Of a stretch of 62,047 nt of DNA, positions 1-8,984 are shown piece by piece. This DNA comes from Anoxybacillus thermarum (GTDB taxonomy: Bacteria; Bacillota; Bacilli; Bacillales; Anoxybacillaceae): positions 1 to 62,047 of the forward strand of contig NZ_JXTH01000009.1 of the NCBI RefSeq assembly GCF_000836725.1. The letters are read 5' to 3'. The notes below the pieces were generated by a model. The model saw nothing but the letters and a program-made list of their open reading frames with translations. It did not search any database and was not told the DNA's origin. A program made the position numbers and the translations under genes. Each line of letters opens with the position of its first letter. Position 1 is the first letter of the stretch.

Positions 1-144
1 TCCAAGCGGGTTGAACAGGCCAAACGGAAGGCAGGACGGTTGTGGGCAGATGTGGTGCGTCAGAATCTACCGTGTCTGCAGCGGTCATCCGGGACGCCGA
101 TCCATCAAGCGTTGTCGGCGCTTCGGGATTTTGGTTGGGTGTAA
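1..144 (+). pseudogene. C-terminal fragment of an unidentified protein, probably a transposase
   Basis: The first 47 codons of frame 1 read without interruption and stop with TAA at 142-144; the gene begins before the window. The tail is basic (start SKRVEQAKRKAGRLW, end SALRDFGWV) and is followed by about 180 bases with no gene, then a sugar island. That setting and composition resemble the end of an insertion-sequence transposase, but I recognise no catalytic motif, so the family is open. It could also be the end of an intact non-mobile gene. Confidence 0.4.
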
Positions 145-328
145 AAAAATGGAATACAATATCATCACTTCAAGATGAGGGATGAGAGTCCAAAAGCGCT
201 TACGATATCAATTCCTGAAAATGGTTCGCTAACTAGTGATTGACAACACCCGTAGTGAACCGAAAAAATGTTCTCCACAAAGTCTTGACTGACTCGTCAT
301 TCAACGTGGATTTGAAATTAAAGCAAAT
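145..328. other. gene-poor scar upstream of the sugar island
   Basis: No plausible reading frame, terminator or complete promoter is visible here. A lone TTGACA lies at 240-245 without a matching -10 at 16-18 bases. The gene that follows has no Shine-Dalgarno sequence, which together with the truncated frame at the window edge suggests that an insertion or deletion reshaped this junction and may have removed the native promoter. In B. subtilis the flagellin gene hag lies upstream of flaG; it is not seen in this window. Confidence 0.4.
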
Positions 329-982
329 ATGTTACAAAATGCTTATGACGACGCCTTACAGAAAATATTGAAAAGTTCTGTGGCCGATTTACAGACGTAT
401 GTTCGTTCGGGCAGTTTAGACTCTTACGATTTATTAGTCTTGGCATTCAAAACGAATCAATTGGATGTCGTTCGTTTGTTGCTTCATCTTGTTTCCGATC
501 AAAAAGAGAAAGAGTTTTTGCTGTTTATGTTGAATGAGCATGAACAAGCACCTGAATCGATGTTTTACTTATTTTTACTCGAACGAACGATTCAGCTAAA
601 AGAGTACGAGCTGTTTGAGCAATTTCTTGCTTTGAAAAATCGGTTTGCCCCATCTGTTCATATTCAAATCGCACACTTGCTTCATCGCTATGAATTTATG
701 GATGTAGCGCTCCAACTATATCGTTCAGTCGATAATATGAACGATTGGGATGCGGGTGCGTTTGTCAATGTGATGGAAGCGTTAGTAGCAAAAAATGAGA
801 TTGTGGAAGCGATGCAGTACGGTCTATTAGCGATTAGCTTCGGTCATCACGATTTTCGTTTGTATAAATATGTCATCGAACTGATGGATATATGTGGGAT
901 GAGTGAAGAAAGAAGAAAAATCGTTCAACAAGCGAAACAATTATATCCGGACAGCGAATGGTTGAAGCAGAAAGAAAAATAA
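329..982 (+). CDS. TPR-like hypothetical protein of the glycosylation island
   Basis: 217 residues, all-helical in appearance, soluble, no signal peptide or membrane segment. Repeated hydrophobic helix pairs (such as VALQLYRSVDNMNDWDAGAF and AMQYGLLAISFGHHDF) suggest a degenerate tetratricopeptide solenoid, similar in style to the TPR parts of the neighbouring glycosyltransferases. A stop codon lies 13 codons upstream in frame and no other start is available, yet no ribosome-binding site precedes ATG 329. The gene may therefore be 5'-truncated or translated poorly. It sits 13 bases before the next gene and is probably co-transcribed. A role as scaffold or partner for glycosyltransferases is inference only. 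Confidence 0.6.
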   Translation: MLQNAYDDALQKILKSSVADLQTYVRSGSLDSYDLLVLAFKTNQLDVVRLLLHLVSDQKEKEFLLFMLNEHEQAPESMFYLFLLERTIQLKEYELFEQFLALKNRFAPSVHIQIAHLLHRYEFMDVALQLYRSVDNMNDWDAGAFVNVMEALVAKNEIVEAMQYGLLAISFGHHDFRLYKYVIELMDICGMSEERRKIVQQAKQLYPDSEWLKQKEK

Positions 983-995
983 AAGGGGAAGCAAA

Positions 996-3074
996 ATGAA
1001 AACAAGCATCATCATACTAACTCATAATAAGTTAGATTATACGAAGCAATGCATCGAAAGTATTCGCCAATATACGAGAGAAGGAACGTATGAAATCATT
1101 GTCGTGGATAATCACTCTACAGACGGAACAGTGGAATGGTTACGATCACAAAAAGATATACGGACGATTTTTAACAACGAAAATGTTGGTTTTCCAAAAG
1201 GATGTAATCAAGGAATACAAGTCGCAACGGGAGAGAACATTCTTTTATTAAATAACGATGTCATCGTTACAAAGAATTGGCTTGATCATTTGCTAGTTTG
1301 CTTACACAGCGCAGATGACATCGGGGCGGTCGGACCGGTTACAAATTCTGCTGCTTATTATTCTGCGATTCCAGTAAGCTATACGTCGATTAATGAAATG
1401 CACGCGTTCGCTTCCCAATATAATGTTTTAGACCCAAATAAATGGGAAGAAAGGTTAAAATTGATTGGATTTTGCATGCTCATCAAAAAAGAAGCGGCCG
1501 ATAAAGTAGGGCTGCTCGATGAGCGGTTTACACCGGGAAATTTTGAAGATGACGATTACTCTGTTCGTTTGAGACAAGCTGGTTATCGTTTAATACTATG
1601 TAAAGACACATTTATCCACCATTATGGCAGCGTATCATGGAAAGATGATGGCAGCGGTTATTCGAAGTTGTTGCGAGATAATCAAAAAAAATTCGAAGAA
1701 AAATGGGACGTTGATGCGGAAGCGTATGACATAGAAACGGATATGCTAAATCAAATTTCAATTGATCGCCAAACGAGTGTCAATGTGTTGCATATCGGTT
1801 GCGGTGCAGGAGCAACGTTGTTGAAAATGAAACAAGAGTACCCACATGCTACGTTGTACGGTGTAGAACAAAATGCATTTGCGATAAAAGAAGCCAAACG
1901 TTGTGCATACGTGGCGAATGACTTGGATGATTGTGAGATAAAGAAACAAATATTTGACGTTATTTTATATAGCAGTCGTGCGTTCGCTTTAGATGATGAC
2001 TTGCTTCGGTTTGTTGTTGAACATCTCAAGCCGAATGGGCAATTTGTTGCTCATGTGCAAAATGCAGGGCATTTCCGAGTGATTGAAGAACTGATCGCTG
2101 GACAGAATCCATTTGAACGTCACAATGTATATAGCTTAGGTCAATTAGGTGATTTGTTTAAACGGCATTCGCTATTGATGTTTGTTAGAGGCTTAGCCAC
2201 TTCAGAAGACGATGACAAACATCGATTAGTCAACCATCTGAAAGCTTTGTATGGAGAGGATATTCAATTTTCACTTGTGCCAAAATCGTTTGTTGTACGC
2301 GCTTATAAGCAAAATGAGGATATAAGGAAACTCATTGACGCTTTCGTATGTAAAAAAGACCGCCACCATGTTTTACAACAGTTACATCGTTTTTCTACTA
2401 ACGAAGTGGTCGATATAATAAAAACAATAGATCATGCGGTTGAATTATTAAATGAACTTGCAATCGAAAATTTTGCGCATGGCTATCATGAACACGTTTT
2501 ACCTTATTTACAAGCAGCGTTTGAGTTATGTCAAGATGATACAGATACGTTATACAATTTAGCTTTTGTGTTGAACTCTTATGGTGAGAAGGAGCTGGCG
2601 AATCGATATTTGTCATTCATTCGCCAACCAGATGATGAAGTGAGAAAGTTGTTTGAGGAAATTAACGAACAATCATTGAAAAAGGCGCAGCAGCTTACAT
2701 TTTTGTTGCGTCGTCTCGAGTTTGATGTCGATGTTGATGAGGCAAAGCAACTGTTGGTTGATCGACTTGCTTGCGGCGAATTTGATGAGCCGTTCATTAA
2801 AGAAGTGATTCATACGAGCATCATTCATAAAGTAAAAGTGCTTCAAAGCATTGCGATCGCGTGTTTTGAACAAGGAGTGCATGACCACGTATTGCCATAT
2901 TTGCAGCTCGCTTATGAAAAAGAGCCGACAAATGAGGATACGTTATATAACTTAGGATATGTGCTTCTTACTTATGGGGAACATGCACTAGCGGAAACAT
3001 TTTTACGAAAAGTTCAACATCCTGATGAGCAAGTGATGGAGCTGTTAAAGATCGCAAGAGGAGAGTTTGAATGA
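996..3074 (+). CDS. family 2 glycosyltransferase fused to a methyltransferase-like domain and TPRs
   Basis: 692 residues with three parts. Residues 1 to about 235 are a GT-A family 2 glycosyltransferase (start KTSIIILTHNKLDYTKQCI, then VVDNHSTDGT, LLLNNDVIV and the acceptor-side FEDDDYSVRL). Residues about 263-430 look like a class I SAM-binding fold (VLHIGCGAGATLL, where the glycine-rich loop is intact). Residues about 480-692 carry TPR-like repeats; DTDTLYNLAFVL and NEDTLYNLGYVL are clearly related copies. No membrane segments, so it is cytoplasmic. The RBS GGGGAAG precedes ATG 996, and the stop overlaps the next start. Such fusions are familiar near Bacillaceae flagellin genes; the sugar and acceptor are unknown. 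Confidence 0.85.
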   Translation: MKTSIIILTHNKLDYTKQCIESIRQYTREGTYEIIVVDNHSTDGTVEWLRSQKDIRTIFNNENVGFPKGCNQGIQVATGENILLLNNDVIVTKNWLDHLLVCLHSADDIGAVGPVTNSAAYYSAIPVSYTSINEMHAFASQYNVLDPNKWEERLKLIGFCMLIKKEAADKVGLLDERFTPGNFEDDDYSVRLRQAGYRLILCKDTFIHHYGSVSWKDDGSGYSKLLRDNQKKFEEKWDVDAEAYDIETDMLNQISIDRQTSVNVLHIGCGAGATLLKMKQEYPHATLYGVEQNAFAIKEAKRCAYVANDLDDCEIKKQIFDVILYSSRAFALDDDLLRFVVEHLKPNGQFVAHVQNAGHFRVIEELIAGQNPFERHNVYSLGQLGDLFKRHSLLMFVRGLATSEDDDKHRLVNHLKALYGEDIQFSLVPKSFVVRAYKQNEDIRKLIDAFVCKKDRHHVLQQLHRFSTNEVVDIIKTIDHAVELLNELAIENFAHGYHEHVLPYLQAAFELCQDDTDTLYNLAFVLNSYGEKELANRYLSFIRQPDDEVRKLFEEINEQSLKKAQQLTFLLRRLEFDVDVDEAKQLLVDRLACGEFDEPFIKEVIHTSIIHKVKVLQSIAIACFEQGVHDHVLPYLQLAYEKEPTNEDTLYNLGYVLLTYGEHALAETFLRKVQHPDEQVMELLKIARGEFE

Positions 3075-4672
3075 TGAATGATAAAAAAGTTGCATTTATT
3101 TATTGCGTCAATAATCGGGAGTTATATGAGGAATCTGTCCGTTATGTGAGATCGCTTCACGTGCCGGACGGATACGAAATCGAAATTATAGCAATTGAAG
3201 GAGCAAAAAGCATCACTTCTGGGTATAACGAAGGGATGAAAAAAACAGATGCGAAATATAAAGTGTATTTGCACCAAGATGTGTTTATTGTGAATAAACA
3301 TTTTATAAGCGATGTTTTAAACATTTTCAGTTCGGATAAAGAGATAGGGATGATCGGTGTTGCTGGAGCACAATCAATCCCATTTAGCGGTGTATGGTGG
3401 GAAAGTGAAGCGAAGGTAGGAAAAGTGTACGATAGTCACACCGGGAAAATGAAGTTGCTTAGCTTTAGGGAAGTTGATGAAGATTTTGCATCAGTTCAGA
3501 TCGTTGATGGACTCATTATGGTTACTCAATATGATCTTCCATGGCGTGAAGACGTGTTTAGGGGGTGGCATTTTTATGATGCTTCCCACAGTTTAGAGTT
3601 TATAAAGAGAGGATATAAGGTTGTCGTGCCTAAACAAGAAACTCCTTGGTGCTTACATGATTGTGGAGTTATTCATTTAGGGACAGCGTATGATAAAGAA
3701 CGCGAGAAGTTTTGCCAAACATATTTAATATCAACATCCGTACCGTTGTTAAGGAAAAAGGATCGTCCGCTCATTTCAATATGTATTCCAACATATAATC
3801 GAGCTAAAGAAGTAGAAAAAAGCATTATCTCTATTGTCACACAAGTAGATTCGGAATTAGTAGAAGTTATTGTTTCTGATAATGCCTCAACAGATCGTAC
3901 CGAAGAGATAGTGAAGGCTTATGCTGCACGTTATCCTAATATAAAATATTTCCGAAATCAAGAGAACATCGGATCAGAGAGAAATATTATTGAAAGTATT
4001 AAGAGAGCGACTGGTACTTACATCTTTTTGCATGGGGATGACGATTATTTTAAGCAAGGAGCCTTGCAACGCATTACTCAAATAGTGGATAAGCACCCAC
4101 AATGTTCCCTGTTTTTCATGGAAGTTTTGAAGGATAAAAAAGATGTGATTTTAGGGAAGGGATTGGATGAATACTGTAAAGAAACGTCTATATATTGTAC
4201 CTTTATGTCATCCGTCATGTTCCGAAAAGATTATTATTTGAATATCGAGGATCCAACATTGTTTATAGGGAGTTTCATTAACCAAGTTTATATTCAGTAT
4301 AAAATTTTACAACAAAACCCACACTTTTGTATTATTCGTGATGCGATTTTTACTCAAGAAGGAAATGATATAAGTGGATATAATTATGGGGAAGTTTTTG
4401 TGAAAAATTATATCGACATTTTAAATTATTTCAAGGGTCGAGAGCCAATTTCACATATTACTTCAAAGACAATCAGGGAAGAAAAGAAGAAAATGCTTGA
4501 AACAACTATTTTTTATTGGTATCGCTACATTTTAAAAAATAATATTCCAGTAAGTCTGGAGAATTTCGATCAAATATTTTTTAATTATTATAAGGACGAA
4601 CCGTATTTCGAAGAAGCTAAAGCCGTTTTCGAGAGAATTCGCCAAGAAGTAGGTTACCAACAAAATTCATAA
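3071..4672 (+). CDS. tandem-domain glycosyltransferase (family 2)
   Basis: 533 residues. The N-terminal 225 residues resemble the short glycosyltransferase-like family found before GT2 domains (KVAFIYCVNNRELYEESV, YKVYLHQDVFIV). From about residue 232 a full GT-A domain follows (ISICIPTYNRAKEVEKS, VIVSDNASTDRTEE, FLHGDDDYF, with DDD as the nucleotide-sugar/metal motif). The helical C-terminus carries no TPR that I can define. ATG 3071 overlaps the previous stop (ATGATGA); ATG 3074 is the alternative. The gene is more A+T-rich than the housekeeping genes to the right. It is co-directional with the CDP-sugar genes that follow 17 bases later, so it may use their product. Confidence 0.82.
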   Translation: MMNDKKVAFIYCVNNRELYEESVRYVRSLHVPDGYEIEIIAIEGAKSITSGYNEGMKKTDAKYKVYLHQDVFIVNKHFISDVLNIFSSDKEIGMIGVAGAQSIPFSGVWWESEAKVGKVYDSHTGKMKLLSFREVDEDFASVQIVDGLIMVTQYDLPWREDVFRGWHFYDASHSLEFIKRGYKVVVPKQETPWCLHDCGVIHLGTAYDKEREKFCQTYLISTSVPLLRKKDRPLISICIPTYNRAKEVEKSIISIVTQVDSELVEVIVSDNASTDRTEEIVKAYAARYPNIKYFRNQENIGSERNIIESIKRATGTYIFLHGDDDYFKQGALQRITQIVDKHPQCSLFFMEVLKDKKDVILGKGLDEYCKETSIYCTFMSSVMFRKDYYLNIEDPTLFIGSFINQVYIQYKILQQNPHFCIIRDAIFTQEGNDISGYNYGEVFVKNYIDILNYFKGREPISHITSKTIREEKKKMLETTIFYWYRYILKNNIPVSLENFDQIFFNYYKDEPYFEEAKAVFERIRQEVGYQQNS

Positions 4673-4689
4673 GGGAGTAGCAAACAATT

Positions 4690-5466
4690 ATGAAAGTGGT
4701 CATACTAGCAGGTGGCTTCGGGACGAGAATTAGTGAAGAATCGCATTTGAGACCAAAACCAATGGTAGAAATAGGTGGAAAGCCTATATTGTGGCATATT
4801 ATGAAATTGTATTCTTATTACGGTTTTAATGACTTTATTATTTGTCTTGGGTATAAAGGATACTATATCAAGGAATATTTTGCTCATTACTTTTTGCATG
4901 AATCGGATGTGACATTTGATTTTAGAAACAATAATCAGCAAATCATACATCATCATTCCGCTGAGCCTTGGAGGGTCACGCTTGTCAATACTGGGCTTCA
5001 CACAATGACGGGAGGACGAATTAAGCGAATCCAACCTTATATTGGTAATGAGCCCTTTTTAGTTACTTACGGAGATGGAGTGTCAGATGTAAACATTCAA
5101 GAATTAGTAGTTTATCACCGAAATCACGGAAGATATGCAACAGTTACTTCAGTTCAACCTGCTGGAAGGTTCGGAGCGTTGTCGTTATCACCATATAACG
5201 AAGTTGTTGGTTTCCAGGAAAAGCCGAAAGGAGATGGTCATTGGATTAACGCTGGTTTTTTTGTTTTCGAACCAGAGGTATTTGATTACTTAGAAGGAGA
5301 TCATACTGTGCTTGAGCAAGGACCGTTACAAGATTTATCAAATGATCGTCAGTTGGTAGCCTATAAACATGAGGGATTTTGGCATCCAATGGATACTCTT
5401 AGAGACAAAAGAAATCTAGAGGAATTATGGGATAGTGGTAGAGCTCCTTGGAAAGTATGGAGGTGA
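4690..5466 (+). CDS. rfbF: glucose-1-phosphate cytidylyltransferase
   Basis: 258 residues, the usual family length. It makes CDP-glucose from CTP and glucose 1-phosphate, the first committed step to CDP-3,6-dideoxyhexoses. The nucleotidyltransferase signature is complete at the N-terminus (MKVVILAGGFGTRISEE, then RPKPMVEIGGKPILWHIM), with YGDGVSDV as the metal-binding Asp region and GFQEKPKGDG and GFWHPMDTLRD further on, all typical of RfbF rather than of RmlA. The RBS GGGAG precedes ATG 4690. It is followed after 4 bases by rfbG, and the F-G-H order is the standard pathway order. Confidence 0.95.
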   Translation: MKVVILAGGFGTRISEESHLRPKPMVEIGGKPILWHIMKLYSYYGFNDFIICLGYKGYYIKEYFAHYFLHESDVTFDFRNNNQQIIHHHSAEPWRVTLVNTGLHTMTGGRIKRIQPYIGNEPFLVTYGDGVSDVNIQELVVYHRNHGRYATVTSVQPAGRFGALSLSPYNEVVGFQEKPKGDGHWINAGFFVFEPEVFDYLEGDHTVLEQGPLQDLSNDRQLVAYKHEGFWHPMDTLRDKRNLEELWDSGRAPWKVWR

Positions 5467-5470
5467 ATAG

Positions 5471-6529
5471 ATGAGAAAAGAGTTTTGGAATGGAAAAAAA
5501 GTATTTATTACTGGACATACAGGTTTCAAAGGATCTTGGCTTTCTCTTTGGTTGAATAGTATGGGAGCAATTGTTCGAGGATATGCGTTGCCGCCTGTCG
5601 AGTCTCACTCCCTCTTTTACTTAGCGCGTTTAGATCGCTCTGTAGATTGTTATTTCGGTGATATTCGTGATTATGCTCAACTTGAGGAAAGTTTGTTATC
5701 GTTCGAGCCTGATATTGTTTTTCATTTGGCTGCACAGCCATTAGTACGTGAATCTTACCGCAATCCAATAGAAACGTATGAAACAAATGTTATGGGAACA
5801 GTCCATCTGTTAGAATGTGTAAGAAAATGTGAATCTGTTAAAGTGGTTGTTAATATAACGACAGACAAATGTTATGAAAACAAAGAATGGGTCTGGGCAT
5901 ACCGTGAAATTGATTCACTCGGAGGTAGAGATCCCTACTCTAGCAGCAAAGTGTGTGCTGAATTCGTTACCCAAGCGTATCAAGCTTCTTTTTTCTCTAC
6001 GTGTGAACGTGTATCGATTGCTACTGCTCGGGCTGGAAATGTTATAGGTGGAGGAGATTGGGCGAAAGAGCGGTTAATTCCGGATTGTTTTCGGGCGATT
6101 ATGAATCAGGAAAAGCTCATTATTAGGAATCCTAATGCAATTCGGCCTTGGCAGCACGTTTTAGAAGCTTTGGGCGGATATTTGACTTTAGCGGAACATA
6201 TGTATGTACATGGAAAAGATTATAGCGGGGCATGGAATTTTGGTCCGCAGGAAAATGATCGAACAGTAGAATGGATTGTTCAGTACATTGATCAAAAATG
6301 GAGGGATGGGATTAATTATATGATTGCTAGTGATGATGAGGGATTCGTTGAGTCCAACTATTTGAGGTTAGATTGGTCCAAAGCGAGGGAAAAATTACGT
6401 TGGAAGCCCAAATGGAGAATTGAGCAATCCCTCGATAAGACAATCGAATGGTTTGAATGGTATGTGGATGGAAGAGATATTTCTACTGTATGTTTGAAGC
6501 AAATAAATCAATATATGAGTGACAACTAG
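5471..6529 (+). CDS. rfbG: CDP-glucose 4,6-dehydratase
   Basis: 352 residues. This short-chain dehydrogenase/reductase enzyme converts CDP-glucose to CDP-4-keto-6-deoxyglucose with bound NAD. It shows the Rossmann motif FITGHTGFKGSWLSLWL, FHLAAQPLVRESY, the Thr of NITTDKCYEN in place of the usual Ser, and the catalytic YSSSK motif of DPYSSSKVCAE. NFGPQENDRTVEW is also characteristic of RfbG. It lies four bases behind rfbF, with RBS GGAGG before ATG 5471. The product is the substrate for the RfbH enzyme directly downstream. Confidence 0.95.
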   Translation: MRKEFWNGKKVFITGHTGFKGSWLSLWLNSMGAIVRGYALPPVESHSLFYLARLDRSVDCYFGDIRDYAQLEESLLSFEPDIVFHLAAQPLVRESYRNPIETYETNVMGTVHLLECVRKCESVKVVVNITTDKCYENKEWVWAYREIDSLGGRDPYSSSKVCAEFVTQAYQASFFSTCERVSIATARAGNVIGGGDWAKERLIPDCFRAIMNQEKLIIRNPNAIRPWQHVLEALGGYLTLAEHMYVHGKDYSGAWNFGPQENDRTVEWIVQYIDQKWRDGINYMIASDDEGFVESNYLRLDWSKAREKLRWKPKWRIEQSLDKTIEWFEWYVDGRDISTVCLKQINQYMSDN

Positions 6530-6544
6530 AGGGTGAAAATAATA

Positions 6545-7909
6545 ATGGACTTTAATGAAAGAGAAACGTTGTTACGAAAAAAAGTCATTGAAGCAGCAGT
6601 GCAGTATTATCAAGAAGTTCATAGAGTAAAAAATGAAGCAAAATTTAAAGAAGGTGACACGATTCCTTATGCAGGAAGAGTATTTGATGAGAAGGAAATC
6701 ATAAATCTTATTGATTCTTCGCTCGATTTTTGGTTGACAACAGGGAGATATGCAAAACAATTTGAGGAGAAATTTGCAAAGTTTCTTGGTGTTAAATATT
6801 GTTCTTTGACTAACTCAGGCTCATCAGCGAACTTGTTAGCCTTTATGGCACTAACATCTCCACTTTTAGGTGAAAGAAGAGTGAAACGGGGAGATGAGGT
6901 AATCACCGTTGCGTGTAGTTTTCCCACAACCATTGCTCCGCTCATACAATATGGGGCAGTGCCTGTTTTTGTTGACATCGAATTACCTACTTATAACATT
7001 GATTGCTCGTTGTTGGAAGAAGCGCTATCTGAGAGGACGAAAGCGGTCATTATTGCGCACACATTAGGAAATCCTTTTGATTTGGAGGTCGTTAAAGACT
7101 TTTGTGATCGCCATGGTCTGTGGCTCATAGAAGATAATTGTGACGCCCTCGGATCAAAGTATTTTTATAAAGGTGACTGGCGCTATACAGGTACTATAGG
7201 GGATATTGGAACTTCTAGCTTCTATCCTCCTCATCATATCACTATGGGCGAAGGTGGAGCTGTGTATACGAACAACGCATTACTAAAACGGATTATTGAG
7301 TCGCTTCGAGATTGGGGAAGAGATTGTTGGTGTCCATCTGGAAAAGATAATACGTGTCGCAGGCGATTTGATCAACAATTAGGCGAACTGCCTTATGGTT
7401 ATGATCACAAATACACATATTCTCATTTCGGCTACAACTTAAAAGTGACTGATATGCAGGCAGCGATCGGTTGCGCACAAATTGACAAGATCCTTTATTT
7501 TGTGGAGAAGCGAAAGGATAATTGGGCGAAGTTGAGGGATGCCTTAAGAGGATTAGAAGGATATTTCATTTTACCAGAGCCATCAAAAAATTCTGATCCA
7601 AGTTGGTTTGGGTTTTTAGTTACAGTAAGAGAAGATGCTCCATTTACGAGACAAGAGATAATTCATTATTTAGAGGAGAATGGAATTCAAACACGAATGT
7701 TGTTTGCTGGTAACATTTTGAAACATCCGTGTTTTGACGGGTTGCGCATGGAGGGAAGTGGCTACAAAGTAGTTGGAGAATTAAAAAATACGGATTACGT
7801 GTTGAATAACACGTTTTGGATTGGTGTTTATCCAGGTTTGACCGAAGAAATGTTGGAATATGTGATTAAAAAATTTTATGATTTTGTCTCACAGCGAGGT
7901 GGAGCTTAA
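6545..7909 (+). CDS. rfbH: CDP-4-keto-6-deoxyglucose 3-dehydratase (E1)
   Basis: 454 residues from ATG 6545; an in-frame GTG at 6533 lies inside the RBS GAGGGTG and is rejected. This PMP-dependent, iron-sulfur E1 enzyme removes the C3 hydroxyl. The aminotransferase fold is present, but the usual PLP lysine is replaced by histidine in SFYPPHHITMGEGG, as expected for E1. The cysteines of DCWCPSGKDNTC fit the [2Fe-2S] ligands. E1 needs the NADH-linked flavin/iron-sulfur reductase E3 (RfbI/AscD), and no such gene is in the window. Neighbours rfbF and rfbG supply the substrate. Confidence 0.95.
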   Translation: MDFNERETLLRKKVIEAAVQYYQEVHRVKNEAKFKEGDTIPYAGRVFDEKEIINLIDSSLDFWLTTGRYAKQFEEKFAKFLGVKYCSLTNSGSSANLLAFMALTSPLLGERRVKRGDEVITVACSFPTTIAPLIQYGAVPVFVDIELPTYNIDCSLLEEALSERTKAVIIAHTLGNPFDLEVVKDFCDRHGLWLIEDNCDALGSKYFYKGDWRYTGTIGDIGTSSFYPPHHITMGEGGAVYTNNALLKRIIESLRDWGRDCWCPSGKDNTCRRRFDQQLGELPYGYDHKYTYSHFGYNLKVTDMQAAIGCAQIDKILYFVEKRKDNWAKLRDALRGLEGYFILPEPSKNSDPSWFGFLVTVREDAPFTRQEIIHYLEENGIQTRMLFAGNILKHPCFDGLRMEGSGYKVVGELKNTDYVLNNTFWIGVYPGLTEEMLEYVIKKFYDFVSQRGGA

Positions 7910-7912
7910 ACA

Positions 7913-8983
7913 ATGGATGAAATTGTAGAGAAGGATTTTTCGGATATCTTTTCTTATGTAGATTGTAAAAATTTTCGCGGAACTAAATGGCTGATTACTG
8001 GAGGTACGGGAATTATCGGCGGGTATTTGGCTGCATTTCTTGGATGGATAAATGAGCAGAGAGAATCGAGTGAAATTGAAATAACAGTTGTTCACCGAAC
8101 GGAGAATATTGAAGAACATCCAATCATCGGATGGATGTATGGTAAAGATTATATTTCGTTTCTAAAAGCAGATCTGAGTGAAGAGTTTTGTATCCCGAAT
8201 TTATCGGATTATGACTATGTTATCCATGCCGCATCTAATGCTGCCCCTAAAGCGTATTTAAGTGACCCAATCGGTACAATTTATTCGAATATTAAAGGAG
8301 CTGATTACTTTTTAAGGCATTCAGTAGATAGTAATAAGTTGAAATGTTTCTTGTATGTTAGCTCCGGAGAGATTTACGGGAACCCAGAAGTTGTTCCTAC
8401 ACCAGAAGATTATGTGGGGCGAAGTAATCACCTACATCCGAGAGGGTGTTATGTAGAATCAAAAAAATTTGCGGAAGTATTATGTTTAACTTATTATCGT
8501 CAATACAACGTTCCTGTAAAAATCATTCGCCCAATTCATGTGTTTGGACCGGGATTTAAAAAAAATGATAGTAGGGTTTGGGCTGATTTTATAAATAATA
8601 TGATGGAAGGGAAAAGCATTGAAATATTGAGTGATGGCATGGCAAAGCGAGGATTTTGTTATATTGCTACTGCTATTTCCCAAATATTATCTGTCATTTT
8701 CAAGGGGAATATCGGAGAATGTTACAACATCGGTAGCGATCAGCTCGTTTCTATTAAGGAGCTAGCTGACATTGTTTCTGAGGAAGGGAAAGAAATCTTA
8801 AAGAAAAACGTAGAAGTGAAAATTAGAGGTAAAGTGCCTTCTCATCTCGTTGGAAGTCCGAATATATCGTGTCCAAACATTGAGAAAGTGCGAGCTCTTG
8901 CTCCGATTTTAGATGTTGACTTGAGGGAAGGGATTAGGAGAGTTTTAAAATGGATGCTAAAAAATGAGGGAAGGAAAGTTTAG
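7913..8983 (+). CDS. NAD(P)-dependent sugar epimerase/dehydratase family protein
   Basis: 356 residues of the extended SDR family: WLITGGTGIIGGYL for the dinucleotide, VIHAASNAAPKAYL, YVSSGEIYGNPEVV, and the catalytic pair in CYVESKKFAE (Tyr-X3-Lys). Its place behind rfbFGH suggests a 4-ketoreductase or epimerase acting on CDP-4-keto-3,6-dideoxyglucose, as abequose or paratose synthases do. The sequence looks closer to UDP-glucuronate decarboxylase-like proteins than to RfbJ or RfbS, so the reaction and stereochemistry cannot be fixed. The RBS AGGTGGAG overlaps the end of rfbH. Confidence 0.8.
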   Translation: MDEIVEKDFSDIFSYVDCKNFRGTKWLITGGTGIIGGYLAAFLGWINEQRESSEIEITVVHRTENIEEHPIIGWMYGKDYISFLKADLSEEFCIPNLSDYDYVIHAASNAAPKAYLSDPIGTIYSNIKGADYFLRHSVDSNKLKCFLYVSSGEIYGNPEVVPTPEDYVGRSNHLHPRGCYVESKKFAEVLCLTYYRQYNVPVKIIRPIHVFGPGFKKNDSRVWADFINNMMEGKSIEILSDGMAKRGFCYIATAISQILSVIFKGNIGECYNIGSDQLVSIKELADIVSEEGKEILKKNVEVKIRGKVPSHLVGSPNISCPNIEKVRALAPILDVDLREGIRRVLKWMLKNEGRKV

Positions 8984-8984
8984 C

